A stretch of 64,000 bases of DNA from CAWIJJ01 sp963836425. Its GTDB lineage: Bacteria > Acidobacteriota > Terriglobia > Bryobacterales > Bryobacteraceae. The stretch covers positions 1 to 64,000 of the forward strand of contig CAWIJJ010000001.1 in NCBI GenBank assembly GCA_963836425.1. Direction: 5' to 3'. Shown in pieces: positions 25,216 through 33,541 of the stretch (its first letter is position 1; every line of letters starts with the position of its first letter). Both the position numbers and the translations under genes were made by a program. Under the pieces are notes generated by a model that had not been told where the DNA came from, ran no database searches, and saw only the letters and a list, made by a program, of their open reading frames with translations.

Positions 25216-27527
25216 TTCACCGACATAGCCTGCGACTGTCCGCTGCCGTTCACCAGGACGACGGACACCGAACTGATGGAGACGCTGCCCTGGAACGTAA
25301 AGGGCAGGGTGAGAGTAAACTGGCTCCCGTACGGCGCCGATTTTCCGTCCTGGAACCACCCCTTGGCAACCTCGGCAAGCGGCACCTGGACGCTCTGGTT
25401 TTGCAGCGTGGTTCCGGGCGCGGGCTGAAATGTGACGCGCGCCTCGGTCAACTCACGGGTAGGGCTCAGGCCCACGAGTTCCAGTTGAATGCCGCCGGAG
25501 GCGCGAGTGAGCGAGAGACTGCGGATTACCGGTGGGCCGGCGGGCAGGCTTGCGGTCTTGGCGACGCCGCCCGCAACCGGGAGAGAGGTCCCGGCAGCCG
25601 TCAACGAAACCACGGAGACCGTGATCGAACCCATGGAGCTTCCGGCCTGGATGCCAAAGGACGGTGCGCCGAAGGTGGCGTGGGTGGTATTCGCGGGAAT
25701 GGTAAAGGTGGCGGAGCGGCCTCCGGTGGAAAACTGCACGGCGGGATCGTCCGCTGGGTTCGATCCGGTGGGGGTGAAAGCCAGGTTCAAGGTGCCGGTG
25801 ACGGGCACGGGATAGGGGCTCGCCAGGGCCACATCGACGGGAGATTGCTGTAGTGGCTGCAAGGCGCCCGAGACGCCCGTTATCGAGATTGCGGGCAGAT
25901 CGGGCAGGCCTACGGTGAGGGTCAGGGCGCGGGTGGCGGTCAGGTTGGAGGCATCCGACACCTGGGCTGTGAAGTTGAACGTGCCGGCCGCGGTGGGCGT
26001 GCCCTCGATGGTGCCGGCTGCGCCGTTGAGCGAGAGGCCGGCGGGCAGGTTTCCCTGAACGATGCTGAAGGAGTACGGCGCATTTCCTCCCGAGGCTGCC
26101 AGTTCAAAGCGGTAGGCGGAACCGGCGGTAGCGGGTGGCAACTGGCCAGGCGTGGTTATGCTGAGTCCCGTCGCGATGGAAACCGTGAACTGCCTCTGAG
26201 CGGAAATTGAATTTGCATCGGTCAGGGTTACGGTGAACTGGAAATTGCCGGTGGCGGTTGGGGTGCCCGTCAGCACCCCGGTCGGCGCCTCCAGAATCAA
26301 GCCGGCGGGCAGCGATCCCGAGGAAACCGACCAGCTGTACGGCGGTGCTCCTCCGGAGGCGGAAAAAGTCTGCGAATAGGGCGCTCCGGTAAAGCCCGGC
26401 GGTAATGCCGTGGATGTGATCAAGAGGGGACCGGCGACCGTCAGAGTAAAGGCTTTCTGCGCGGTGTTGGAGTTGGCATCCGTCAGGTTTACGGAGAAGT
26501 TGAACGTCCCGGAAGATGTCGGCGTGCCGCTGATCAGGCCGGCGCTGGTGAAGGTGAGGCCGTTGGGAATGGAGCCCGAGGTCACGATCCATTGGTAGGG
26601 TGCGGTGCCGCCTGCCGGCTGCAGGGTGAAACTGTACGGCACGCCGCTGGTGGCGGAGGGAAGGACGGGAGGCGTGGCGATGGCCAGGCCACTGACGACC
26701 TGCAACACGTACTGCGCGTTAGCCTTCGCCGAGGCGGCGTCGGTCACCTGGACAGTGATGGGGAAGCTGCCCACCTGGGTGGGGATGCCGGTCAGCCTTC
26801 CGCTGGTCGAGAAATTCAGGCCGGCCGGCAGGGTGCCTGTAAGGGACCAGGTATAAGGGGACAGGCCTCCGCCGGCGGTAAACGCCTGGACGTATGAGGC
26901 GCCCGCCGAGCCCGTGGACAGAATAGATGCGGTGGTAACGGCAAGCGGAGCCCGGATGGTGATTGACAGGTCGGCGGAGGCTGTGGCCAGGGTGCTATCG
27001 GTGGCCTGGACTTTGAAAGCGAAGGCGCCGGCGCGCGTGGGTGTGCCCCGGATAACGCCGGTGAGTGTATTCAAAGTGAGGCCGTCGGGCAATTGTCCGG
27101 ATGCCAGCGTCCAGGTATACGGCGCGATGCCGGTGGCGGTCAATGTTGTCTGGTATGCAACGCCGACAGTGCCGCCGGGGAGGGGAGTCGTGTCGATGGA
27201 GAACGGGGCGGAAACGGTGATGGTAAGAGGGCGGGTGGTGGTGGTTTTGCCGTCGTTTACGGCGACAGTGAAATTGCTGGTGCCGGGCGCGGTCGGGGTT
27301 CCGGAGATTTGCCCGTTCGAGCTCAGGGAAAGGCCGCCGGGCAGCGAGCCGGAAGTAACGGACCAGGAGTAAGTGCCGGTGCCTCCGGTGGCCGTGAGGG
27401 ACTGTCCGTAAGTCTGGCCCAGGGAAGCGATGGGAAGTGAGGCCGTGTTGATCTGAAGGGGCGGCAGGGCCGGCGCAATGGTGATGCTGAGGGGCTGAGT
27501 GGCGGTGGCGTTTGCGCTGTCGGTCAC
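25209..27527 (-). CDS. 3' open frame of the Ig-repeat gene (diverged units and C-terminal region)
   Basis: This frame holds the last correct part of the protein. It starts at VTDSANATATQ and contains diverged Ig units (QTYGQSLTATGGTGTYSW, GVAYQTTLTATGIAPYTW, GASYVQAFTAGGGLSPYTW, GVPYSFTLQPAGGTAPYQW, GAPYSQTFSASGGAPPYSW, GSAYRFELAASGGNAPYSF). The final 230 residues are a beta-rich region without the repeat motif (PYPVPVTGTLNLAF, ARVTFQPAPGTT, SVSISSVSVVLVN). The sequence stays open and family-like upstream to about 27655. The apparent start has no ribosome site; it is the tail of the 7.5-kb gene. Confidence 0.7.
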   Translation of the reverse strand: MTDSANATATQPLSITIAPALPPLQINTASLPIASLGQTYGQSLTATGGTGTYSWSVTSGSLPGGLSLSSNGQISGTPTAPGTSNFTVAVNDGKTTTTRPLTITVSAPFSIDTTPLPGGTVGVAYQTTLTATGIAPYTWTLASGQLPDGLTLNTLTGVIRGTPTRAGAFAFKVQATDSTLATASADLSITIRAPLAVTTASILSTGSAGASYVQAFTAGGGLSPYTWSLTGTLPAGLNFSTSGRLTGIPTQVGSFPITVQVTDAASAKANAQYVLQVVSGLAIATPPVLPSATSGVPYSFTLQPAGGTAPYQWIVTSGSIPNGLTFTSAGLISGTPTSSGTFNFSVNLTDANSNTAQKAFTLTVAGPLLITSTALPPGFTGAPYSQTFSASGGAPPYSWSVSSGSLPAGLILEAPTGVLTGTPTATGNFQFTVTLTDANSISAQRQFTVSIATGLSITTPGQLPPATAGSAYRFELAASGGNAPYSFSIVQGNLPAGLSLNGAAGTIEGTPTAAGTFNFTAQVSDASNLTATRALTLTVGLPDLPAISITGVSGALQPLQQSPVDVALASPYPVPVTGTLNLAFTPTGSNPADDPAVQFSTGGRSATFTIPANTTHATFGAPSFGIQAGSSMGSITVSVVSLTAAGTSLPVAGGVAKTASLPAGPPVIRSLSLTRASGGIQLELVGLSPTRELTEARVTFQPAPGTTLQNQSVQVPLAEVAKGWFQDGKSAPYGSQFTLTLPFTFQGSVSISSVSVVLVNGSGQSQAMSVNY

Positions 27528-30500
27528 TTGGACGGTGAAGGTGGCGGCGCCGGTCGCGGTGGGGGTTCCGCTGATGGTTCCGGCTGAGGAAAGGGAGAGG
27601 CCGGCGGGCAGGGAACCGGAGGAGAGGGACCAAGTGTAGGGGCCGGTCCCGCCGGCTGGCGGAGAGGGTCTGGGAGTAAGCGGCGCCCACGGTGCCGGCG
27701 GACAGGGAAGAAGTGGTGACGCTCAGGGCCGGCCGGCGCGATGGCGATGCTCAAGGGCTGGGTGGCGGTGGCGTTTGCGCTGTCGGTCACTTGGACGCTG
27801 AAGCTGGCGGTGCCGGGCGCCGATGGGGGTTCCGCTGATGGTTCCGGCTGAGGAAAGGGAGAGGCCGGCGGGCAGGGAACCGGAGGAGATAGACCAAGTG
27901 TAGGGGCCGGTTCCGCCGGTGGCGGAAAGGGTCTGGGAGTAAGCAGCGCCCACGGTGCCGCCGGACAGGGAGGATGTGGTGACGCTCAGGGCAGCCGGCG
28001 CGATGGCGATGCTCAACGGCTTGGTGGCGGTGGCGTTTGCGCTGTCGGTCACTTGGACGCTGAAGCTGGCGGTGCCGGGGGCCGATGGGGGTTCCGCTGA
28101 TGGTTCCGGCTGAGGAAAGGGAGAGGCCGGCGGGCAGCGAACCCGACGAGACAGACCAAGTGTAGGGGCCGGTTCCGCCGCTGGCGGAGAGGCCCTGCGA
28201 GTAGGCGGCGCCCACGGTGCCGGCGGACAGGGAAGAGGTGGTGACGCTCAGGGCCGCCGGCGCGATGGCGATGCTCAAGGGCTGGGTGGCGGTGGCGTTT
28301 GCGCTGTCAGTCACCTGGACGGTGAAGCTGGCGGTGCCCGCGGCCGAAGGGGTTCCGCTGATGGTTCCGGCGGCGGACAACGACAACCCGGCGGGCAGCG
28401 AACCCGACGAGACAGACCAAGTGTAAGTGCCAGTCCCGCCGCTTGCGGACAAGCCCTGCGAGTAGGCGGCACCCACGGTGCCGGCGGACAGGGAAGAAGT
28501 GGTGACGCTCAGGGCCGCCGGCGCGATGGCGATGCTCAAGGGCTGGGTGGCGGTGGCGTTTGCGCTGTCGGTCACTTGGACGCTGAAACTGGCGGTGCCG
28601 GGGGCCGATGGTGTCCCGTTGATGGTTCCGGCGGCGGAGAGGGAGAGGCCGGCGGGCAGGGAACCGGAGGAGAGGGACCACGTGTAGGGGCCGGTTCCGC
28701 CGGTTGCGGAAAGGGTCTGGGAGTAGGCGGCGCCGACGGTGCCGGCGGACAGGGAAGAAGTGGTGACGCTCAGGGCCGCCGGCGCGATGGCGATGCTCAA
28801 GGGCTGGGTGGCGGTGGCGTTTGCGCTGTCGGTCACTTGGACGGTGAAACTGGCGGTGCCGGGGGCCGATGGGGTCCCGCTGATGGTTCCGGCGGCGGAA
28901 AGGGAGAACCCGGCGGGCAGCGAACCCGAGGAGATAGACCAAGTGTAGGGGCCGGTTCCGCCGCTTGCGGATAGGCCCTGCGAGTAGGCGGCGCCCACGG
29001 TGCCGGCGGACAGGGAAGAAGTGGTGACGCTCAGGGCCGCCGGCGCGATGGCGATGCTCAAGGGCTGGGTGGCGGTGGCGTTTGCGCTGTCGGTCACTTG
29101 GACGCTGAAGCTGGCGGTGCCGGGGGCCGATGGGGTTCCGCTGATGGTTCCGGCGGCGGACAACGACAACCCGGCGGGCAGCGAACCCGACGAGACAGAC
29201 CACGTGTAGGGGCCAGTTCCGCCGCTTGCGGATAAGCCCTGCGAGTAGGCGGCGCCCACGGTGCCGGCGGACAGGGAAGAAGTGGTGACGCTCAGGGCCG
29301 CCGGCGCGATGGCGATGCTCAAGGGCTGGGTGGCGGTGGCGTTTGCGCTGTCGGTCACTTGGACGCTGAAGCTGGCGGTGCCGGGGGCCGATGGGGGTCC
29401 CGCTGATGGTTCCGGCGGCGGACAACGACAACCCGGCGGGCAGCGAACCCGACGAGATAGACCACGTGTAGGGGCTGGTTCCGCCGCTTGCGGATAGGCC
29501 CTGCGAGTAGGCGGCGCCCACGGTGCCGGCGGACAGGGAGGACGTAGTGACATTCAGGGCCGCCGGCGCGATGGCGATGCTCAAGGGCTGGGTGGCGGTT
29601 GCGTTTGCGCTGTCGGTCACTTGGACGGTGAAGCTGGCGGTGCCGGTCGCGGTGGGGGTCCCGCTGATGGTTCCGGCGGCAGACAACGACAATCCGGCGG
29701 GTAGGGAACCCGACGAGATAGACCACGTATAGGGGCTGGTTCCGCCGGTGGCGGAGAGGCCCTGGGAGTAAGCAGCGCCGACGGTGCCGCCAGGCAGGGA
29801 AGATGTGGCGATGCTCAAGGATGGCCCCGCGATGGAGATGCTCAACGGCTGGGTGGCGGTTGCGTTTGCGCTGTCGGTCACCTGTACCGTGAAACTGGCG
29901 GTGCCCGCGGCCGATGGTGTCCCGCTGATGGTTCCGGCGGCGGACAACGACAACCCGGCGGGAAGGGACCCCGACGAGACAGACCAAGTGTAAGTGCCAG
30001 TCCCGCCGCTCGCGGATAGGCCCTGCGAGTAGGCGGCACCCACGGTGCCGGCGGACAGGGAGGACGTGGTGATGCTCAGGGCCGCTGGCGCGATGGCGAT
30101 GCTCAACGGCTTGGTGGCGGTGGCGTTTGCGCTGTCGGTCACCTGGACGGTGAAACTGGCGGTGCCGGGGGCCGATGGGGTTCCGCTAATAGTTCCGGCG
30201 GCGGACAACGACAACCCGGCGGGCAGCGACCCCGACGAGACAGACCAAGTGTAAGTGCCGGTCCCGCCGCTCGCGGATAGGCCCTGCGAGTAGGCAGCGC
30301 CCACGGTGCCGGCGGACAGGGAGGACGTAGTGATATTCAGGGCCGCCGGCGCGATGGCGATGCTCAAGGGCTGGGTGGCGGTGGCGTTTGCGCTGTCGGT
30401 CACCTGGACGCTGAAGCTGGCGGTACCGGGGGCCGATGGTGTCCCGCTGATGGTTCCGGCTGAGGAAAGGGAGAGGCCGGCGGGCAGCGAACCCGACGAG

Positions 30501-31420
30501 ACAGACCAAGTGTAAATGCCAGTCCCGCCGCTTGCGGATAAGCCTTGCGAGTAGGCGGCGCCCACGGTGCCTGCGGACAGGGAGGAGGTCGTGATGTTCA
30601 CTGGCGCCGGCGCGATGGCGATGCTCAAGGGCTGGGTGGCGGTGGTGTTTGCGCTGTCAGTCACCTGGACTGTGAAACCGGCGGTGCCCGCGGCCGAAGG
30701 GGTTCCGCTGATGGTTCCGGCGGCGGACAACGACAACCCGGCGGGCAGCGAACCCGACGAGACAGACCAAGTGTAAGTGCCAGTCCCGCCGCTTGCGGAT
30801 AAGCCCTGCGAGTAGGCGGCGCCCACGGTGCCGGCGGACAAGGAGGACGTAGTGATATTCAGGGCCGCCGGCGCGATGGCGATGCTCAAGGGCTGGGTGG
30901 CGGTGGCGTTTGCGCTGTCAGTCACCTGGACGCTGAAACTGGCGGTGCCGGGGGCCGATGGTGTCCCGCTGATGGTTCCGGCGGCGGACAACGACAACCC
31001 GGCGGGCAGCGAACCCGACGAGACAGACCAAGTGTAAGTGCCAGTCCCGCCGCTTGCGGATAGGCCCTGCGAGTAGGCGGCGCCCACGGTGCCGGCGGAC
31101 AGGGAGGATGTGGTGACGCTCAGGGCCGCCGGCGCGATGGCGATGCTCAAGGGCTGGGTGGCGGTGGCGTTTGCGCTGTCGGTCACTTGGACGCCGAAGC
31201 TGGCGGTGCCGGGGGCCGATGGGGTTCCGCTGATGGTTCCGGCCGCGGACAACGACAACCCGGCGGGCAGCGAACCCGACGAGACAGACCAAGTGTAAGT
31301 GCCAGTCCCGCCGCTTGCGGATAGGCCCTGCGAGTAGGCGGCGCCCACGGTGCCGGCGGACAGGGAAGAGGTGGTGATGTTCACTGGCGCCGCCGCGACG
31401 GCGATGCTCAAGGGATTGCT
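27500..31420 (-). repeat. Tandem array of 15 near-identical 261-bp Ig-domain units
   Basis: A landmark GTG in the repeat recurs at 28217, 28478, 28739, 29000, 29261, 29523, 29784, 30045, 30306, 30567, 30828, 31089 and 31350. The spacing is exactly 261 bases except 262 between 29261 and 29523. Further left the spacing becomes 262 (27955 to 28217) and 263 (27692 to 27955), matching the inserted bases. The flanking units are clearly diverged. Confidence 0.95.
27787..29553 (-). CDS. Middle open frame of the Ig-repeat gene (units 14-18)
   Basis: Between the insertions at 29393-29397 and 28087-28091 this frame carries five correct, near-identical Ig units with the same VQVTDSANATATQPLSI core. It has no signal peptide or ribosome site of its own, so it is a fragment of the larger gene and not an independent protein. 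Outside those limits its sequence is out of register. Confidence 0.5.
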   Translation of the reverse strand: MSLRPPCPPAPWAPPTRRAYPQAAEPAPTRGLSRRVRCPPGCRCPPPEPSAGPPSAPGTASFSVQVTDSANATATQPLSIAIAPAALSVTTSSLSAGTVGAAYSQGLSASGGTGPYTWSVSSGSLPAGLSLSAAGTISGTPSAPGTASFSVQVTDSANATATQPLSIAIAPAALSVTTSSLSAGTVGAAYSQGLSASGGTGPYTWSISSGSLPAGFSLSAAGTISGTPSAPGTASFTVQVTDSANATATQPLSIAIAPAALSVTTSSLSAGTVGAAYSQTLSATGGTGPYTWSLSSGSLPAGLSLSAAGTINGTPSAPGTASFSVQVTDSANATATQPLSIAIAPAALSVTTSSLSAGTVGAAYSQGLSASGGTGTYTWSVSSGSLPAGLSLSAAGTISGTPSAAGTASFTVQVTDSANATATQPLSIAIAPAALSVTTSSLSAGTVGAAYSQGLSASGGTGPYTWSVSSGSLPAGLSLSSAGTISGTPIGPRHRQLQRPSDRQRKRHRHQAVEHRHRAGCPERHHILPVRRHRGRCLLPDPFRHRRNRPLHLVYLLRFPARRPLPFLSRNHQRNPHRRPAPPASASK

Positions 31421-32746
31421 CGCGGTGGCGCCCGAGCCGTCTGTCACCTGGACGGTGAAGGCCGCCGTGCCAATGGCGGCGGGTGTTCCGGCGATGGTGC
31501 CGGCCGAGGACAGAGTCAAACCTGCCGGCAACGATCCGGAGCTGATGGACCAGGTGTAGCCGCCGGTTCCTCCGGTCGCAGCCAGGCCCGCCGAGTAAGG
31601 TGTTCCAACGGTGCCCCCTGGGAGCGCCGATGTGGCAACGGCCAGTTTTGCCGGAAGAATGGTGAGGCCTAGCGCCCTGCTTGACGTTCCGTTGGAGCTG
31701 TCCGACACCTGCACCGTGAAGTTTGCCGGGCCAAAGGCCGTGGGTGTTCCGCTGATGGTTCCGCCCGGGGAAAGCGTCAAGCCTGCCGGCAGCGACCCGG
31801 AGCTGATAGACCATGTGTAACTGCCGATTCCACCGGTGGCCGATAGACCTTGAGAGTAGGGCGTGCCGACAGCGCCGTCGGGCAGTGAAGTTGTGGTGAT
31901 GGCCAAGGCCGCAGGATTGACGACGATGCTCAGCGGCTGACTCGCGCTTGCGCCGGAACTGTCGGTCACGCGGGCGGTGAAACTTGCGGTACCGGGAGCG
32001 CCGGGCGTCCCACTGATGGTTCCGCTACCTGAGAGGGACAGACCAGACGGGAGGCTGCCGGCGGTGATTGACCAGGAGTACCCGGCCGTTCCGCCAGTGG
32101 CGCCGAGCGACTGACTATAAGGAACCGCAACCGTGCCGGCGGGCAGGGAGGAGGTTGCAACTGCCAGGCGTTCAACCACGTCCAACTGCAGCGACGCTGT
32201 GGTGGAAATCTGAACCGAGTCGGTCACTTCCACGCCGAATGAGAAGCTGCCGACCGCGGAAGGCTTTCCCGAGACTGCTCCATCCGGCGACAGCTTTATC
32301 CCGCGCGGCAGCGATCCGGAGGCGAGAGACCAGTGGAAAGGCGGCGTGCCGCCGGAGGCGGACAGCGCCTGGGAATAGGGCTGATTCATTGCGGCTGGGG
32401 GCAGGCTGGAAGTGCCGATGGCGACCGCCGGATAAATAGAGATTTGCAGGTTGGCGGTGTCGAAGCCCGACGAGGAATCCGTCGCGCTGACGGTGAATGC
32501 GGAAGTGCCGGTGGCGGTCGGGGTACCGGAGATATCGCCGCTGCTGCTCAACGAGAGTCCGGCGGGCAACTGGCCGGACGCAATCGTCCAGGTGATGGGG
32601 GTCGGTCCCCCTTTGGCGTTCAGACGGGCCGAATACGGGATGCCCACGGCTCCGTTCGGAAGGGAGCGTGTGCTTATGTCCGGTCTGCCCAGCAAGGTTG
32701 CCGGCATGGCGGCGGCCATCAGAAAGACGACGAAAAGGCATCTCAT
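28307..32746 (-). CDS. 5' open frame of the Ig-repeat gene (signal peptide and units 1-13)
   Basis: This is the longest uninterrupted open frame of the gene. Units 1-5 are diverged (for example NGAVGIPYSARLNAKGG and AMNQPYSQALSASGG); units 6-13 are the near-identical type. Proper Ig sequence ends at the G-run 29393-29397, after which the frame runs through later units in the wrong register (GTPIGPRHRQLQRP) to a stop at 28307. The start at 32746 has only a weak ribosome site. It lies 52 bp downstream of the small Ig-like anchored protein gene and is probably co-transcribed with it. Confidence 0.7.
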   Translation of the reverse strand: MRCLFVVFLMAAAMPATLLGRPDISTRSLPNGAVGIPYSARLNAKGGPTPITWTIASGQLPAGLSLSSSGDISGTPTATGTSAFTVSATDSSSGFDTANLQISIYPAVAIGTSSLPPAAMNQPYSQALSASGGTPPFHWSLASGSLPRGIKLSPDGAVSGKPSAVGSFSFGVEVTDSVQISTTASLQLDVVERLAVATSSLPAGTVAVPYSQSLGATGGTAGYSWSITAGSLPSGLSLSGSGTISGTPGAPGTASFTARVTDSSGASASQPLSIVVNPAALAITTTSLPDGAVGTPYSQGLSATGGIGSYTWSISSGSLPAGLTLSPGGTISGTPTAFGPANFTVQVSDSSNGTSSRALGLTILPAKLAVATSALPGGTVGTPYSAGLAATGGTGGYTWSISSGSLPAGLTLSSAGTIAGTPAAIGTAAFTVQVTDGSGATASNPLSIAVAAAPVNITTSSLSAGTVGAAYSQGLSASGGTGTYTWSVSSGSLPAGLSLSAAGTISGTPSAPGTASFGVQVTDSANATATQPLSIAIAPAALSVTTSSLSAGTVGAAYSQGLSASGGTGTYTWSVSSGSLPAGLSLSAAGTISGTPSAPGTASFSVQVTDSANATATQPLSIAIAPAALNITTSSLSAGTVGAAYSQGLSASGGTGTYTWSVSSGSLPAGLSLSAAGTISGTPSAAGTAGFTVQVTDSANTTATQPLSIAIAPAPVNITTSSLSAGTVGAAYSQGLSASGGTGIYTWSVSSGSLPAGLSLSSAGTISGTPSAPGTASFSVQVTDSANATATQPLSIAIAPAALNITTSSLSAGTVGAAYSQGLSASGGTGTYTWSVSSGSLPAGLSLSAAGTISGTPSAPGTASFTVQVTDSANATATKPLSIAIAPAALSITTSSLSAGTVGAAYSQGLSASGGTGTYTWSVSSGSLPAGLSLSAAGTISGTPSAAGTASFTVQVTDSANATATQPLSISIAGPSLSIATSSLPGGTVGAAYSQGLSATGGTSPYTWSISSGSLPAGLSLSAAGTISGTPTATGTASFTVQVTDSANATATQPLSIAIAPAALNVTTSSLSAGTVGAAYSQGLSASGGTSPYTWSISSGSLPAGLSLSAAGTISGTPIGPRHRQLQRPSDRQRKRHRHPALEHRHRAGGPERHHFFPVRRHRGRRLLAGLIRKRRNWPLHVVCLVGFAARRVVVVRRRNHQRNPIGPRHRQLQRPSDRQRKRHRHPALEHRHRAGGPERHHFFPVRRHRGRRLLAGPIRKRRNRPLHLVYLLGFAARRVLPFRRRNHQRDPIGPRHRQFHRPSDRQRKRHRHPALEHRHRAGGPERHHFFPVRRHRRRRLLPDPFRNRRNRPLHVVPLLRFPARRPLPLRRRNHQRDTIGPRHRQFQRPSDRQRKRHRHPALEHRHRAGGPERHHFFPVRRHRGCRLLAGLVRKRRDWHLHLVCLVGFAARRVVVVRRRNHQRNPFGRGHRQLHRPGD

Positions 32747-32798
32747 CTGAGTGTCCGGGCCTGCGCACACGCGGGTATCGAGGCTGGATGGGAGTATG

Positions 32799-33386
32799 TC
32801 ACCGCGGCGGTCCAATAGTGGGCGCTCCCGAAATGATGGCACCGGACGATGTGGTGCCGCCGGTGGTTCCGCCGCTCGCTGTGGACCCGCCGCCGGCGGC
32901 CAGCGCGACACCGCCGATCGCCGCGCCGGCAACCGCACCGAGAATGATATAGAGTTTCGTGTGGCCCGACTTGACGACGGGTTCGGCATTGGTCTGCGCG
33001 ATGGTTGCCGACGCCGGCGATCCGCGCACGGTTGTGGTTACTCGAATGCGGAACTGGCCCGGCAGTCCGTTGGGCCGCATGCCGCGGCCCACGGCGACTC
33101 CCCGGGCATCGGTCGGAACGGTGATGCTGAGCCCGCTGCCGGCGAACTCTCCGCTCGGGCCTGAGGCGGGGAGCAAAAAAGTCACCATCGCACCGGCGAT
33201 GGGCTCGCCTGAACTGTTGACCACGCGAACGGATGGGTCGTGACCCCGGCGAAGACGGATGCTGTTGATGGCTCCATCGCCAGTAACGATTTGAATTGCC
33301 ACTTCCTGGGATCCCGGCGCGCTTTGCTGTGCGGCAAGACTAGCCGCTAACCCCGACAGAACGTAGAGGAAGACAGAAAGGCGCAT
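32799..33386 (-). CDS. Exported Ig-like protein with a C-terminal membrane-anchor-like segment
   Basis: The 195-residue product starts with a signal peptide (MRLSVFLYVLSGLAASLAAQ). The mature region resembles a bacterial Ig-like (Big_1 type) domain: RGHDPSVRVVNSSGEPIAGAMVTFLLP and TDARGVAVGRGMRPNGLPGQFRIRVTTT. A hydrophobic Gly/Ala segment (LYIILGAVAGAAIGGVALAAGG) near residues 145-166 can cross a membrane and is followed by a Gly/Ser/Thr-rich tail. The gene lies directly upstream of the giant Ig-repeat gene, on the same strand, so the two may form a surface-protein operon. No catalytic residues are visible. Confidence 0.75.
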   Translation of the reverse strand: MRLSVFLYVLSGLAASLAAQQSAPGSQEVAIQIVTGDGAINSIRLRRGHDPSVRVVNSSGEPIAGAMVTFLLPASGPSGEFAGSGLSITVPTDARGVAVGRGMRPNGLPGQFRIRVTTTVRGSPASATIAQTNAEPVVKSGHTKLYIILGAVAGAAIGGVALAAGGGSTASGGTTGGTTSSGAIISGAPTIGPPR

Positions 33387-33541
33387 GGTTTCGCTTATAG
33401 CGCAACGGCGGGCTGGGGGCTGTGCTAAACCGAACTAACGGCGCGGCCCCGCCAGTCCGAGAATGGTAGAAACGAACATAAACTGAGCTAGACGACCGGC
33501 TCTTTTTTCCAATAAGCCGGACCTGTTCATTTGTTAATCGC

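Larger units (their letters stand above)
25209..32746 (-). pseudogene. Giant exported He_PIG Ig-like repeat protein gene, interrupted by five +1 frameshifts
   Basis: Read with one base removed at each of five points, this is one gene of about 2,510 codons. It begins MRCLFVVFLMAAAMPATLLG, a signal peptide, and contains about 26 Ig-like units of roughly 87-90 residues, each with a YTWSxSSGSLPAGLSLS, GTISGTP and VQVTDS core. Units 1-5 and 21-26 are diverged; units 6-20 are nearly identical. A distinct C-terminal region of about 300 residues follows. The extra bases lie at 27656, 27729-27732, 27825-27829, 28087-28091 and 29393-29397. As written, the frame is broken; if those bases are assembly errors the gene is intact. 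The protein should be a very large surface or secreted adhesin-like molecule. Confidence 0.75.

Noticed and set aside
23898..25853. A 651-codon + strand open frame overlapping the PLP enzyme gene
   Set aside because: It is a shifted frame of the clear Cys/Met-metabolism enzyme and of the antisense Ig gene.
27500..31420. Direct repeats considered as a CRISPR or satellite array
   Set aside because: The repeat is 261 bp with no spacers, and it encodes an Ig domain in frame.
28217..31820. A series of 69-codon + strand open frames at 261-base spacing in the Ig array
   Set aside because: They are antisense shadows of the repeat units; GTG starts recur because the DNA repeats, and none has a ribosome site.
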